This document shows, in pieces, positions 1-13,200 of a stretch of DNA of 64,000 nucleotides. The number at the start of each line of letters is the position of its first letter. The first letter of the stretch is position 1. The notes beneath the pieces were generated by a model. It made no database searches. It was not told where the DNA came from and worked only from the letters and a program-made list of their open reading frames with translations. The position numbers and the translations under genes were made by a program. The DNA lies in the NCBI GenBank assembly GCA_033002965.1, contig JAURVB010000744.1, positions 186,001 to 250,000 on the forward strand, in the 5' to 3' direction. This DNA is from Piper betle. Its lineage: Eukaryota; Streptophyta; Magnoliopsida; Piperales; Piperaceae.

Positions 1-1210
1 TGCCAGCCACTTTCTTCTTTGTGTGCCCAGCGTCGGCTGTCCTCTATTTCCTTCAATTAATGCCCAACCAAAATATTATCAGCAACCTACAATTTAAATG
101 ACCTAAATGTATTTATTGAACGGGTCAAGTCGAGTTTTTGTTTTATCTTTTTGTTAGATTTATGACTGCAAACAATCAAATATAAATGTTTAAAATGCTA
201 ATTTTATATGCCAAATACCAAGATCAATTTTGAACCGATTGAGCTACCATACTTGCATGTATAATAAGCCTGTTTCATTGGAATAAGTTGTATTTCCTAA
301 TAATTGAATCCCCTTTTATGGATTCAAACATAGATAATATGATCAATCCTTGACAAAATTTCTGATGTTAGAAATTATTGGTTTTTGTTAACTTGTCATT
401 GTGGTAAATGCTACACGATTTTTTTTTGTGGGTAATGTTTGTCATTAACCAAGCTGTCCAATCCAAACGTCCATGTTAATTCCTTCTTCTTCCATTGACC
501 ATATTTTATTCCAAACAAATCCATGCATGTCTTGCATGTACCTCTCACGTTCACAATCTTCCTCTTAACAATCAAGTTTACAGTACTTATATAATATTTA
601 AGTATACATCATTCTTTCCTTTCCAAAAATATGAAAAGAACTTCAATGTCATATATCATGTTGATGATCACCTACTGCAATTTTCCATAAAGTCTTTTTT
701 CTAGAAGGAAAGCTAGCGTAGATGAAAAATTACGAATGGCTAACTTAATCAACTGTAAAATACTATCAATAAAATTTTATGTCAATAAAAGTGTTTAATT
801 ATGCTATAATCATACACCTTAATTTTTACGGTGCACAAAAGATCGGCATGCCATTTTTTTAAGGATCCTTCTTCATTAATCTATATATGCAATTCCGTAA
901 GAGACAGCGCGCCTAACTGGAACCAGATTTGGGTTGAGCGGATTCTAAGCAAGGTTTTTAATTGTTTCATAGGTTTTGCCCAACAAATATCCTCCATTAC
1001 AGGTCGCTTAAGAGTTGTGATGTTAACAGGTAATGAGAAAAGTGATCCAACCCTAAAATGTCCAATCTCAAATGACAATTAGTACCCTATTTTTTTAATA
1101 TATATATAAAGACTTGACCAAACATAGGCCCCATTGAGCCCAAAAAAGTAATTATATTTTATGGTTTCAGTTTTTTTACCTAACTTGTTATATATCATCT
1201 CATATATATG

Positions 1211-1241
<31 letters not shown>

Positions 1242-2804
1242 GATAAATGAGATGATAATTCATATCACATCTCTTAATTTATATTTTTTGTGTAAATATA
1301 TGGAGTATATATATGTAATTAGGTAAGATATAGTGTCATGTGCAACTTGTACTATAGATAAATTTTAATTTTATATGTAAACTCTCGTTGAATAATAAGA
1401 TAGAGAATAATAATTTAGTATCTTAAATATAGAATCTAATTGACTTTTAAACGATATCCTAATTGAATGAAAAGATAAAATACAATAATTTAATTTATTT
1501 ATTATAATATTTTTCTAAGACATATAGATTGAATCTTATTAGTAATAATTTAAAAGTTGATGTTAGTCGGGTTCGAACTTGTTCGCAATCAGATATAGTA
1601 TTATTATTATTATTATTTTAGAAGAAATTAGAAATTTAGGTTAACCGGGTTCAAACCCATGATCTTTTTTAATGAGTATTTTTATTAATTAAATTTTTAA
1701 TTTTTAATCACATATTAATATTGAGCACACCTCTTTTATTAATAAGAGTAGACATGGTTATATGTAATCGGATGTAGGTTGGTCAGCCTTCCACTGACCG
1801 ACCGCTGGGGCTGGTGCGTTCTTACCAACAACAAACGGCCCTCAATTTAATTTGTCAATATGACTAACTGATTAGGTACCGTTCAACTCATGCCGACCCA
1901 TCTTGAGTAGGCATGAGCTTTGAAGGTTGGATTTGTAGAATCGAACAACGTAGGTGTGAATTCACTTCAACAAGGACTTGGAGTTGGGAATTGGGATGGT
2001 GGCTTCTTCCTTCCACTTGATTGCTCAACTGCAAGCATTGAACTCTTCCTTCAATTTTCTCATCTTTGGATAGATGATAATCTAGACCCATTTTTTGTCA
2101 TCTTTAAATCTCCATACAAAAAAAGGGTAGAGTTTGGTACTTCGTTTTGTCATTATCTTTTACCTCTCCCAATGAAGGAACAGGCTCTTGGAAGAGTTTC
2201 CATTCGCATCCCTTAACGTGGAAAAGGAGCTCTTACATCATCTTCTTTACCAAATTTTCAATAGTCGATAATTGACAGCAAAGAAATATTATAGTCTCAA
2301 ATTAATCTAAAACTAATTTACCAATTTGTGATTCACACATCACTAAACCGAACACTTCTGAGCAATAATTTAAGAACAAATTTCATGGCTTGGCTCTCGT
2401 TCTTGCAAAATAGAATCAGTCCAAGCGTTTGTGCAGTTCACGTTTGATTGACGTGAGTAATATCCCAATTGTAATGTGTCAAAGACAGGTCCAAAAAGCC
2501 AATTGCAGAAGCCAGGAATCATTCCCACCGACTAAGATTTTTCGTACCCCTTCTTTCCAAACTTCCACCGTCAACAAATTAACACAATGACAAAGAAAAA
2601 GATCTTTCTTCATAATTTTGATCATTCATCCCATCTCGGTGATAAAAACTGTTCATCACACCACACCATTCAGATGATCAGATTAATACAAAAATACATC
2701 AATAAAAACAGCACAAGAAAGGGGTTAAACCTATCAATATTGGAAGGTCTCAAAGGTCAAGACATAACAAGAAGAACCCATGTTTTCAAATTGAAGATCC
2801 TAGG
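1..2804. other. AT-rich intergenic region, no gene recognised
   Basis: No recognisable coding region. The short open frames here (for example 495-704, 831-1082, 1920-2216) match nothing I know and have no convincing codon structure. A TA dinucleotide run lies at about 1214-1241 and an ATT run near 1598-1616. The stretch 1880-2220 has a somewhat more balanced composition and open frames on both strands, so it could be the relic of a transposon or gene, but I cannot name it. Confidence 0.5.
1214..1241. repeat. TA dinucleotide microsatellite
   Basis: An uninterrupted run of alternating A and T in AT-rich intergenic DNA. Similar TA runs recur at about 4140-4159, 9162-9200, 10215-10243, 13441-13463, 46478-46500 and 50053-50071. 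Confidence 0.9.
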
Positions 2805-3173
2805 CTAGCTTCTTCCCTCCAACCTCTCCAAGTACTCCTGCAAATGTGGACAAAGAACAACACCATGGCCACGGAGGAGCCTCAGGTACCTTTTCCCGCT
2901 TCCTCTCGATACACCACCATCACTGTCTTCGTCGTCGGGGAAGTCCACCGACTCCATGACGTCGCCCAAGTAGTCCTCACTATAGTCCTCCTCGTCCATC
3001 TCCATCTTAACGTGTTCATGCATTAACTTATACTGTTCTTCTCGGCCGACGGCAACGCCTTCGACGTCGCCGTCGCCCTCTTTCACGCACATCGCGACCG
3101 CAGTGTGGCCAGAGGTGGTGAGGAGGAGGAGGGCCAGCAGCAGCCACCGCCGGAGAGCTGGGAGTGACTTCAT
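2805..3173 (-). CDS. Small acidic secreted protein, unknown function
   Basis: Single-exon frame of 122 codons. It opens with a typical signal peptide: MKSLPALRR followed by a leucine-rich core and a small-residue cleavage region ending near HTAVA. The mature part is short, has one Cys just after the signal and one near the C-terminus, and contains a strongly acidic centre rich in Asp and Glu with two Tyr in acidic context (EEDYSEDYL). A basic segment (GKRYLRLLRGHG) follows, so the layout resembles a plant peptide-hormone precursor, but no known peptide motif (PSK, PSY, CLE, RGF, CEP, CIF) is visible. The frame continues upstream to an ATG at 3230, but a TATA box at 3247-3254 lies too close for that codon to be in the mRNA, so I chose the internal ATG at 3173. 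Reality of the gene is likely but not certain. Confidence 0.5.
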   Translation of the reverse strand: MKSLPALRRWLLLALLLLTTSGHTAVAMCVKEGDGDVEGVAVGREEQYKLMHEHVKMEMDEEDYSEDYLGDVMESVDFPDDEDSDGGVSRGSGKRYLRLLRGHGVVLCPHLQEYLERLEGRS

Positions 3174-3246
3174 GAATGAAAGAGCTGAGAAGGGAAGATC
3201 AAGCGGTTTGGGGTGGTTTGTGGTGAACATGAATCTCTAATAATAC

Positions 3247-3254
3247 TATTTATA
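3247..3254 (-). promoter_or_regulatory. Probable TATA box of the small secreted-protein gene
   Basis: On the minus strand this reads TATAAATA. Transcription would be expected to start about 30 bp downstream, near 3220. That places the ATG at 3230 outside the transcript and the ATG at 3173 inside it, with a leader of roughly 45 nt. Confidence 0.5.
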
Positions 3255-5156
3255 AGTGTGACCACTCTGCAATGTTCTGGTCAATCCTAATAAACTAAAT
3301 ATGGTCACCTGATCACTAAATCTTTGTTCGATCTATTCGGACACGAGGGTAAAAGTTAGTGCAAAAATTGCAATGCCCGCAGGGGTTTTGCTTCACGGAA
3401 CCGGTCATGGCCGTGTCACTGTCTACCCGTGGAGTGTGTTTTGGCGTTCCAATAAAAAGATATAAAATTAGTGGTAAAAAATGTATGTATTATATAGACG
3501 TTCTAAATTTACTCAAAATAATTTTCAATTTCAATTAAATTAAACTCAGAAGAATTTTATGAAGGAACGTTTTCTTTTGAAAAACAAAAAACTTAGAAAA
3601 TATTTATAATAAAGAAATATTTTCAATTCATCTTTTTTCTTACTCTCCAAAGATACAAAGCACATCTTTGAAATTGTAATGTCACTTTATATCATTGCAT
3701 TTTCATTTCTTTTTTTCTTTTACGTTGCTTTCATGCTAACAATACAGACCCCTAAATATGAAAAAAATCGGCTCAAACCTTACTCTTATATTCATAAACA
3801 TTTTATATCAACTACACCTTCTATTTAAAATAATTTATTGGGTGACACAAATTAAAATGAACATAGATAAATAAAAAAATAAACAATAAGGACACTGACA
3901 AATTTTCACCTCAATATAGTGCTTTTAACCCATCCATTTTAATTATCAAAATAATTATAATAAAAAGTAATTTCAAAATATCTATTAATTAGTGTACTTT
4001 TTTAAAAAATTAAAAATATTTTATATTAATGTGAAAAAAATAAAATTTTATCATCTTTTTATTTATGTACTATGCTCTACATACATATAAATCTCATTTT
4101 ATGAAACCTATTAAAATATATTCAAATTTGATTAATGTTCATATATATATATATATATAAGTTACATATAAGCTACATGAGTGTCGTTCACCTTGAGATG
4201 TATCACAACGAAATGTGTTGTTAGCCCTTTTCTTAAAATATGAAGAGTGAAAATAAAAGGGTCTAATAAATTTATACCAAATCAAGCATTTTATTTTTCA
4301 TTTTTTTAAAGACATAAGTTTAAAAATAAAAAAATTTCTTGAAAAATATAATGGTTTCAACAACTTCCTGGGAAAGGACTCAACACATTCTTATATTTAT
4401 AAAAGAATTGTAGGTCCTCAGTTGCCTTGGGTCCCTTGGTACCTGTCCACTCCAAGAACATACTCCCTCTCATGATTTACTCAATTCAAGTAGGTAATTG
4501 ACTTTTTTAAAGTGATAAATTATTCCCGATAAGTGACTTATGTAGAATTTGCGGATATAACTATTCTAGTAAGGTGATGTAGTACAATTGTAAATAGATT
4601 GATACTTAAGTAAGGGAGTAATTAATTTAAATAATCTCTCGTATTCTCCCAGGAGGGCGATCGAACATAAACCGGTGAACGTAGGCAAAAGACATGGTTA
4701 AAAATCCATCCTTATTAATTAATTTGAGATTGAACCAACCTGATTTGTGTTTACATCTCATTGGAATTGAAGATCAGGTTTAATTGTGTTATAAATCGCC
4801 CAATATTTGGCCTAATGGATGTAGTATTTATTTTAATTTTTGATAGCTCAAAATTGTGGAGGATTTATGTACACTTCTTTCCAACTCAATCAAACCAAGT
4901 CGGCTTAATAAATAATGTTCAATACGAGATGAAAATTAGATTTTAAGATTTTGCAGGAACTCGAACGAGGCTGGCTTCAGCTAATATCCCATTAATTAGA
5001 TTTAATACTCAAATAATAATAATACCCGTTAGTGTAACTCCAACTCGTTCGAGTCGACTCGCCCTATCCACACTGCTAGGCTAGGAGTCATAATTCTTAA
5101 TGGCGAAATCGCCCTCGTCGTTCTCCGATCTCGGATAGCGCCGGCGGCGAGCTACC
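3255..5156. other. AT-rich intergenic region
   Basis: No gene recognised. The sequence is very AT-rich with poly-A and poly-T tracts, and a TA run at about 4140-4159. The last 120 bases before 5157 become more GC-rich and probably include the 5' leader of the FRIGIDA-like gene. Confidence 0.6.
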
Positions 5157-7894
5157 ATGGCGGCGGCGGAAATGGCCGGAGTGGAGAAGGTGATAGAGCA
5201 GATGGAGGCGGAGCAGGTCCTGCTCGGCACCTGCGCCTCCCTCTGGAGGACCCTCGCCGCCCACCTCGCAGCCGTCGACGAATCCCTCCGCATCAAATCT
5301 CAAGCCCTCGACGCCGCCGCCGACGCGCTCGAATCCCGCTCCCACCAGTCCCTCGCCTCCCTCCTCGCCCGCGAGTCCGCCCTCCACGCCCGCGAGTCCG
5401 CCGCCACAGCCCGCGTCGCCGCCCTCCGCGACGCCGCCCTCGGCGACCTCCGCTCCGCCCCCGACGGCGGCGCCGGGCCGCCGGGGAGGCGGCGGACTTG
5501 ATCCGCTTGCACTGCCGCCGCATGGACGCCCGCCCGCTGTGGCGGCTCGTCGCGGCCCGGCGGAAGGACGCGGCGGTGGAAGCGGAGGTGGCGGCGGCGG
5601 TGGCGGAGGATGCGGTGGACCCGGCGCGGCTGGTGCTCGACGCGGTGGAGGACTTCGTCGCCGGGGTCGGGGCGTCTGACGACCAGCGGTGGGCGGTTGG
5701 GGCTCTTCTCCGGGCGGCGTTTTTCCGGCGGGGGATTCGGAGGCCGCGGGCGCGGCGGAGCCCGGGTGGAGCGTGGCGGAGAGGGCAGCGGCGGTGGCGG
5801 AGAAGTGGAGGGAGAGGATGGGGAGAAGGAGAGCAAGCTCGTGCCTTTGGAGGGGATCATGTTCTTGCAGTTTGTGAGTGGATTTCGGCTTGGTTGTAGA
5901 CTGGATGAGCAACTTTTGAAGGATTTGGTGATCAGGTTTGCTGCTGAGAAGGATGCGGCTAAGCTTGCTTTGGCATTATTTAAAGACAAGCTACCTGGTA
6001 AACTTCTTCACCTCTTTGTATATTCTTCACCGGTTGTACATCATTTCCTGCAAGTGGATTTTGATTGCTAGGAGTATGTCCGTCGTTGTATTTCATGGCA
6101 TTGGAGTTGATCACATGGGATGATCTTGAGAGGAGATGGTGAATTGAGTTTGATCTGTAACGAGGGTGTCGTGTTAAATTTGCTAGTTCTGCTTAGTATA
6201 TGAATTTCAAATGTTATTTGAATTGTAGAATTGCTTTTTGCTCTTGCTCATGTGCTGTAATGAGAAGCTATTGCTTATTGCTTTTAGATGGACTTATTGT
6301 ACTGTTGGATAATGATAAAAAATAGTGAATTGCATTTTATAGTAACTGGAAGTCTGAGTTAATTTGCAAGAATTTGAGCTATAAATGACATTTGATTCCT
6401 TCAATTGTCTTCTTCGTATATTTTGTATGTTGTATTAAAGAGTTCTGGTTTCTGGCTTTCAGATATGATCAGAGAGCTGATTAAGGATGAGAAGGAGATT
6501 GAGGCAGTTTTCCTGGTCTGTGGGTCGGGATTAGTGGGAGAGTTCCCCCTATCCCTTTGCTGAAGAATTCTCTCAAGAATTTGAAGACGAAATCACAAAA
6601 TATTTTAAAGAATGGAGGCTTTTCCAAAGCTGCTACAGTAAGCTAGATTTCATATTTTTATTATTACGTAGCATAGGTTTTGCTTGTATTAATGTGAAAT
6701 TAGTCGAAAATATTGTTGAAAATGATTAGTGGTTTAAGCTACAAGTGTGTATGGCAAAGGGTGGTCATACAATTGGGCTCAGCTCAATTTCTCCATTTCC
6801 CTTTAATTATTCTTTGAAAGTGGGGCATCCTGCATAAATTTTTTAAGAGATGGGTGGACATAAGAATGGAAGTGATATATGAAGAATTTTACACTGTCAA
6901 TCCACCCAGATAAACTAAATTCATTCATTGAGCAATGTCAGAAATCTAGTGTTCTCAATGAGGTCAGAGTGAGACATATACCTTAATGATAATCTTCCGT
7001 TACCGTTGCACTGAAGAGCCAAATGTTTTTTATTCTTGCTTCTGTAGTCTCTGACGTAGTCTTACTTTCCAAACCTAGATAACAGTGTCAGAAATCATTT
7101 TCACTTAAGTATTCATCTCTCCCCTTAGTGGAGCTTTCTGACGTCCTCAATGGAACAAAGAATGTTACGAAATTGTAGATTTGATCTAGCTTCTGAACGG
7201 AAGTCTCCATTGTGTTTTAAGTAGGTTGTGAGTTATATGTGCTCCAATGAAATAATATAATAGTTAACCTTTTGTTTTAGAATTTCGATTATCCTGAAAG
7301 CTTGATTAGTAAGGGCTGTTTTTTGATGCAAGATTTCATTTCTTATCTTCGTGTCCTTGCAGGAAGAATCCCGCATCCTTGAGCTGTACCATGTGAAATC
7401 AATCATCAAATGTGTTGAGGAGAACAGACTTGAAGGTGAGTATGATCTTCACATCCTCAGGAAGCGTCAAATGCACTTGGGAAAGCCAAAAGTGGACAAA
7501 AAGAGAGGTGGTTTCAGTAAGCCCTCGAAGAAAAGAGGCCGAGATAGTAGTAGAGGTGGCAGGTCTGGTTACCCACCTGCCAAAGGAAAGAAACCACAAC
7601 CACGGCACTGGGATGTACAAGAGAGAACAAACCCCTCAGCTGGTTATGGGGGGCCATATGGCGGCTATCCAAGTCAAGCAGTCTATGGGCCGCCACCTTC
7701 TGGACTGCAGGGACTCACCTTATGGGGAAGTCCATGGACAAAACCCTGCCGCATTCCCTCTGCGTCAGTATCCTCCTCATGAGCCCTCAGGAACTGGGAT
7801 GAGCGCAGCCTACAATGGTCCAGCCGGCTATGGTGGCAGCGATTATGGAGCTCCTCCTGCAACTTCCAATTATGAATTATCATATCAACTGTGA
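5157..7894 (+). pseudogene. FRIGIDA-like protein gene with several frameshifts
   Basis: FRIGIDA-like proteins are plant nuclear proteins; the founding members act with FRIGIDA in flowering control. Three exons are visible at about 5157-5997, 6463-6637 and 7363-7894, with good GT..AG borders. Family features in order are an N-terminal helical segment (MAAAEMAGVEKVIEQMEAEQ), the MDARPLW and VDPARLVLDAVEDF blocks, the EGIMFLQFVSGF block, DMIRELIKDEKEIEAV at the start of exon 2, VKSIIKCVEEN in exon 3, and a Gly/Pro/Tyr-rich tail ending SYQL. The reading frame shifts about five times: near 5480, near 5720 in a T run, near 5820 in a G run, near 6550 where a C run is one base short, and near 7715. 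Each block reads well once the frame is switched, and no in-frame substitution stop is needed. Exon 1 is extremely GC-rich. It is either a recently decayed gene or a good gene with consensus errors; the tight conservation and intact splice sites favour errors. Confidence 0.75.
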
Positions 7895-8419
7895 ATATTT
7901 CACCTGTTTGGAAAGTAATGCTTTAATTTATTGGCGAATAGGGTGATGTTAAGCGGATAAATGCAATGCATAATCTTGATAGTGTTGGCTTGCATTCGGA
8001 TTTCCTGTTCTTAACTTGAAATGTATGTATGGCGAGTTGTCTGATGACTATTTGGAACTTATGCCACAAATAGACCGGGTTCTATGACTTCTTCATCTTT
8101 TCTCACTGCAAGGATATTTTGAGTTACATAGATATCAAAAGTGGTTGTGTTCACGTTTGATCAAACTATGTGAGGATCTCTTTTTATATTTTAGTTACTA
8201 GTTTTTTCTAAACCAAAAAATTAGCAGTTTTTTCTATGTATATGCACAATAAGCGTACTATTTTTTATTTTATTTCATGCTTGTGGTATATTAAGTGAAA
8301 CGACACGGATGGATGCCGGATAAAAATTGCACGGCAGGTTGCAGATTATTGGATTATTAGTGTAGAAGATGTGTCAAATGTTTTTGCTTCTGTTTATTGA
8401 AAATGTTTCATGCAAGCTT
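7895..8419. other. Intergenic region between two convergent genes
   Basis: Holds the presumed 3' ends of the FRIGIDA-like gene and of the convergent aldehyde dehydrogenase gene. No other feature seen. Confidence 0.6.
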
Positions 8420-9159
8420 CTACAACCACGGGGAATGATAGATAGGTGTGACAACGGCTTTCGTTTGAAGGTATTTCTCAAGGCCCTCAAGTCCATTCTC
8501 CTTGCCGAACCCACTCATCTTGAAGCCCCCAAATGGGGAATCATTATCAAAAGCTAAATAACAGTTGATCCAAATGGATCCTGCTCTGATGGATCTCGAC
8601 ATCCTGTTAGCTACATCTATATTTTTTGTAACAATCCCTGCAGCTAGACCGAATCTTGTGTTATTTGCCTTCTCAATCGCGTCCTCGATTGTCCTTGAAA
8701 ACAACAAAATAAAAATGACTTGTGTGAAGACACTGTATGGAATAGTTTTGTATTAGGATCTTAGTGTTGTATTATCTTACTTGAATTTCATAAGAGACAT
8801 CACAGGTCCGAAGATCTCCTCCTTCGATATCAGCATTTCTTCCTGAATAATTTGAAGACATTCAGCCATTTATCTTGTTAGGTTACATGTATAGAAGTTG
8901 GTTTTCAGAGATGTGATTAGAGTGCTCGCCTTGACGTCTGTGAAAATGGTGGGTTCGATATAATATCCTTTAAGTCCTAAAGGTTTGCCCCCGGTTAGTA
9001 GAGTGGCCCCTTCTCTCATTCCATGATCTATGAACGAAAGAACTTTCTCAAATTGTGCTTTATCTACCTGTACAATTCAATAAGACATGAATGAAACAAT
9101 TTCTTTTTAGAAGGAGCATTAACAATGACGACTATTACTTTTGAAAGAGATGACTATAT

Positions 9160-9204
<45 letters not shown>

Positions 9205-10211
9205 AATAATATGGTGCGCTGCCCACTGTTGGCAGCGCACCATCGCTGCATTGATGAGGGCCGTTGGATTTTGATCCAACGGCTCTCATCAATGGAGCCA
9301 CCCATCTTGTTTTAGACCCGCCCGCCGGCCCGCCCGACCCGACCGACCCGCCCGACCCGCCCCTCCCGCCCCGCGACCGCCTCGCCCCACCGCGCACCGA
9401 CGGCCGCCGCGCCGCCCTCCCGCCCCCAGCCGAGGCCCCCGGCCACCACCCTCCTCCCCCGCCGGGCCAGCGCCCGTCGCCGCCGCCCTCGCCCCGAGCC
9501 GGAACGTGCACCGCGCCGCCCCTCCGCCACGGCCCGATTCCGCCGCCCTCTCCCCCTCGCCCCGCGGCGCGCCCGCCGGCCGCTCGCCCCCCTCCGCCAG
9601 CGGCGCGCGCAGAGGGGCGGCGAAATCGGGCCGTGGCGGAGGGGCGAGCGGGGGTCGGGCGCCCGCTGGGGGCGAGGGGGAGAGGGGCGGCGGAATCGGG
9701 CCGTGGCGGAGGGGGGCGGCGCGGTGCACGGTTCCGGCTCGGGGCGAGGGCGGCGGCGACGGGCGCTGGCCCGGCGGGGGGAGGAGGGTGGTGGCCGGGG
9801 GCCTCGGCTGGGGGCGGGGAGGGCGGCGCGGCGGCCGTCGGTGCGCGGTGGGGCGAGGCGGTCGCGGGGCGGGTGGCGGAGAGGGGGTGGCGGGGGGCGC
9901 CAGCTGGGGGCGGGGACCTCGGCCGCGGGCGATGGCCGGGCGGGCGGAGGGGGGTGAAGGGCGGGGCCGCCGGCAGGGGCGAGGCCGCTGGCGGGGAGGG
10001 CGGCGCGGCGGCGGGCGGTGCCCGGTGCGGCGAGGCGATCGCGGGGCGGGAGGGTGGGTCGGGCGGGTCGGGCGGGTCTGGCGGGTCTGGCGGGCCGGTC
10101 CAACAATGGGTGGGTGGGTGGTTTTATTGTGGGCCGTCGGATCAAGATCCGACGGCCTACGTCTGGCAGCGCATTGGCGCTGCCAAAATAGGGCAGCGCA
10201 CTGTAGCGCTG

Positions 10212-10245
<34 letters not shown>

Positions 10246-13200
10246 ATATCACCTGAGGCCCCTGTTTAACAATGGGATCAAAGATGTCCCCCACCTTCTT
10301 TGTTGTCTCTGCTGCTTGCTGGACAAATTCATCATAAATTCCTTCCTGGACATAGACTCGAGACCCGGCTACACAAACCTCTCCCTGGCATACAGACATT
10401 CTATGTTCAACCTCATCTATTTACAAGTAAAGTGGCTAGTTTTATCAAACAATCACACTAACCTTGTTGTAAAAGCACGAATTTATGGCCAAGTTCACAG
10501 CCATCTTGATATCAGCGTCGTCGAATATTATCACCGGTGATTTTCCGCCAAGTTCGAGAGATACTTGCTTCAGATTACTGGTTGCAGCTGCTTGCATTAT
10601 TAGCCTTCCCACCTCTGTTGACCCTGTAAAACTGACCTGAAATTGATCATTTTCAAATGTAGTTAGCCAGCCAGGATTACATACATGATTTTTGAATTTG
10701 TAATCCCGTGAATATGATAATCTTTCTAGTTCTAAAGTTTACACAAAATGTCAACTCATGATAACGATACATAACGAAATAGAACCTGGAAACTTTTGAA
10801 AGAGAGAATTAATTTCTTACTTTGTCAATGTCCATGTGAGAGGAAATGGCAGCCCCAGCAGTCGCACCATACCCATTGACAACATTGAGGACTCCATCAG
10901 GGATTCCCGCCTACAAGAGCATGTCAAGCTGATGTCATATTACATTTCCTCGAGAACAAAAAAAGTTGAGTAGAATGTCCATCGAATTCTTGGCATCGTC
11001 GGTAAATTTTAGATGCTCTAATCATTTATTCTATTAATATTACATAACTTCGTGACAACAATGACCATAATGTAACATGTAGGGATGATAATGGACATCT
11101 TTTGTCTGTTTGTTTGCCATGTCCATATCTATGTCGTTAGGCTAATAAACATTTTTAAAGAATCATACGGCGTGAACATGGCCATCGACATTTTTTTTTT
11201 GTCCAAATGATGATTGAACATGGTAGAGGACATATACATGTCGTGTCACTATTATCCATATCCGTTAAAGATCAATAAGGAAGATAAACTGATGAAAATT
11301 TTATTAAAATCTTCTTTTATTTGTTAATAATCACCTGTATCACTTCCAAGTTTTGACAATTAATATGCATGAAAATTCTATTAATAAAGTCAATATGAAT
11401 GTATAAAAATCTTATTAATAATCTATGTATTGCTTTATTGCCTGATAGTTGCCGTTAAGCCGTTTATCCGTAATGGATGGACATGGACATCGGTAAAAAA
11501 ATGTCTTAGTAGACATTAACGGACATGACATTTTTTAAGTGAATGGCATGGCACTAAACACTACTAAGCCGTGTTCATGTCTGTCGGTTACCACCCTAAA
11601 CATGAGCGGTAAAGGAAAGAGATGAATATTCATTACCAGCTTAGCAAGGTTGGCATAGTAGAGGGCGGTAAGAGGCGTCTGCTCCGCCGGCTTGACCACC
11701 ATGGTGCAGCCGGCGGCTAGGGAAGGGCTGATCTTCCAGAAAAACATGGCTGTAGGGAAGTTCCATGGTATAATGTGCCCCACCACCCCGACTGGCTCCT
11801 TCAATGTGTACCCTTGAAATGACTTTGACATCTTGAGAGTCTTGCCGTGGATCTTGTCGGCAGCACCGGCGTAGTACCGGAGTGTATTGGCTGCGCCTGG
11901 AACTTGCCATAGTTTGAGAGGGCTGTACAGTTTTCCTCCATCAATTGCTTCTAGTGCAGCCACTTCTTCAACATGCTCTTCAATCAGATCTGCAAATTTC
12001 ATCATCAACCTGCCCCTTTCCTGCCAGTAAATTAAGATGACATTCACATTTCGATTCTATATTGTGGGTTTCTTTTGATTGATATTACATGAATTACTGA
12101 GTGATAATGGAACTGTATATATCAGGTAATGTATGCTAAATCACACAAGCACCAATGTTCATTGTTCGGAAACGTGAATAAACATTTTTTAAGGATTAAC
12201 ACACACACACACAACACAAATGGGAGACAATATCCCCTGGGAATAAAAGAAAGAAAGTGCATTCCTTCATGCGTTATCCTCGAAACTCTCTCAGAAACGC
12301 AATTCAATGATCCTGTTCATCCATGTAAAAGTACTTTAAACCATGTTGAAGGAATGTTCCCACTTCTGAAGCTCTTTACTGTAGATATATTGAAGGTGGG
12401 ACTACTCTTGATTTATCTTTAGAATGTTCCGACTATATTTAATATTTTTATCACAAAGAGGCCCGCAATATTATTGAGCTCTATAGTTGTAACAGTGATG
12501 GAAACCACCCAATTATAAGGGCCAAGAGAGGCCAGTGAAGAGGTGCTCATAAAAGTGCCCACCATCATTGTTGCTTCCCTAAAGTAATAACAAAAAAAAG
12601 AAGAAGAAAAGAAACAGTAAAGACCCATCAAACTCGACTATGGGGATTCTCAACCTTACTTGGTTGAGAAGGAGAGAAGGATTAAGGAAATATAAAGAGA
12701 AAAAAATTCCATACAGCGAAAAGGTTATTATTTTAGTAGATAAGATAGGTTGTGTTAAAGCATAATTAAAATATAAGTTCCCAGGAAAAATAAATTATCT
12801 TGTCATTTAGAAAAGACATCTCGACGACAATCAATTACATCATATATATATATTAGGGATTAAGGTCTCTTATAATAGGTGTCATAGGCCTCTTGAAAAC
12901 CCTGATGTGGGATAAACCCAACCCCCTACATGCCGAAGAATTCACAACTGATGTGGGATAAACCCAACAATCACCCCTCACACACGCTGATGCCTCTAAT
13001 TTAGAGTGACATTATGCTATAAAGACTTTTTCATTAGCCTATATATATAAGTCACCAGTTACCCCTAGAACTGATGGGGGATAAACTCAACAATATGAAC
13101 ATCAATAAAACATTTAAAATAACAACAAACAAAACAAACTCTGAAAATTAATTAATTAAGTTATTCGTCAGGTGCCTTCACTCTGCCTAGGGTTGCTAAT

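Noticed and set aside
9264..10256. Long open frames of 245-330 codons on both strands in the GC-rich block
   Set aside because: They are low-complexity Arg/Pro/Gly/Ala sequence open in several frames at once because GC-rich DNA lacks stop codons. The block is an inverted repeat inside an ALDH intron.
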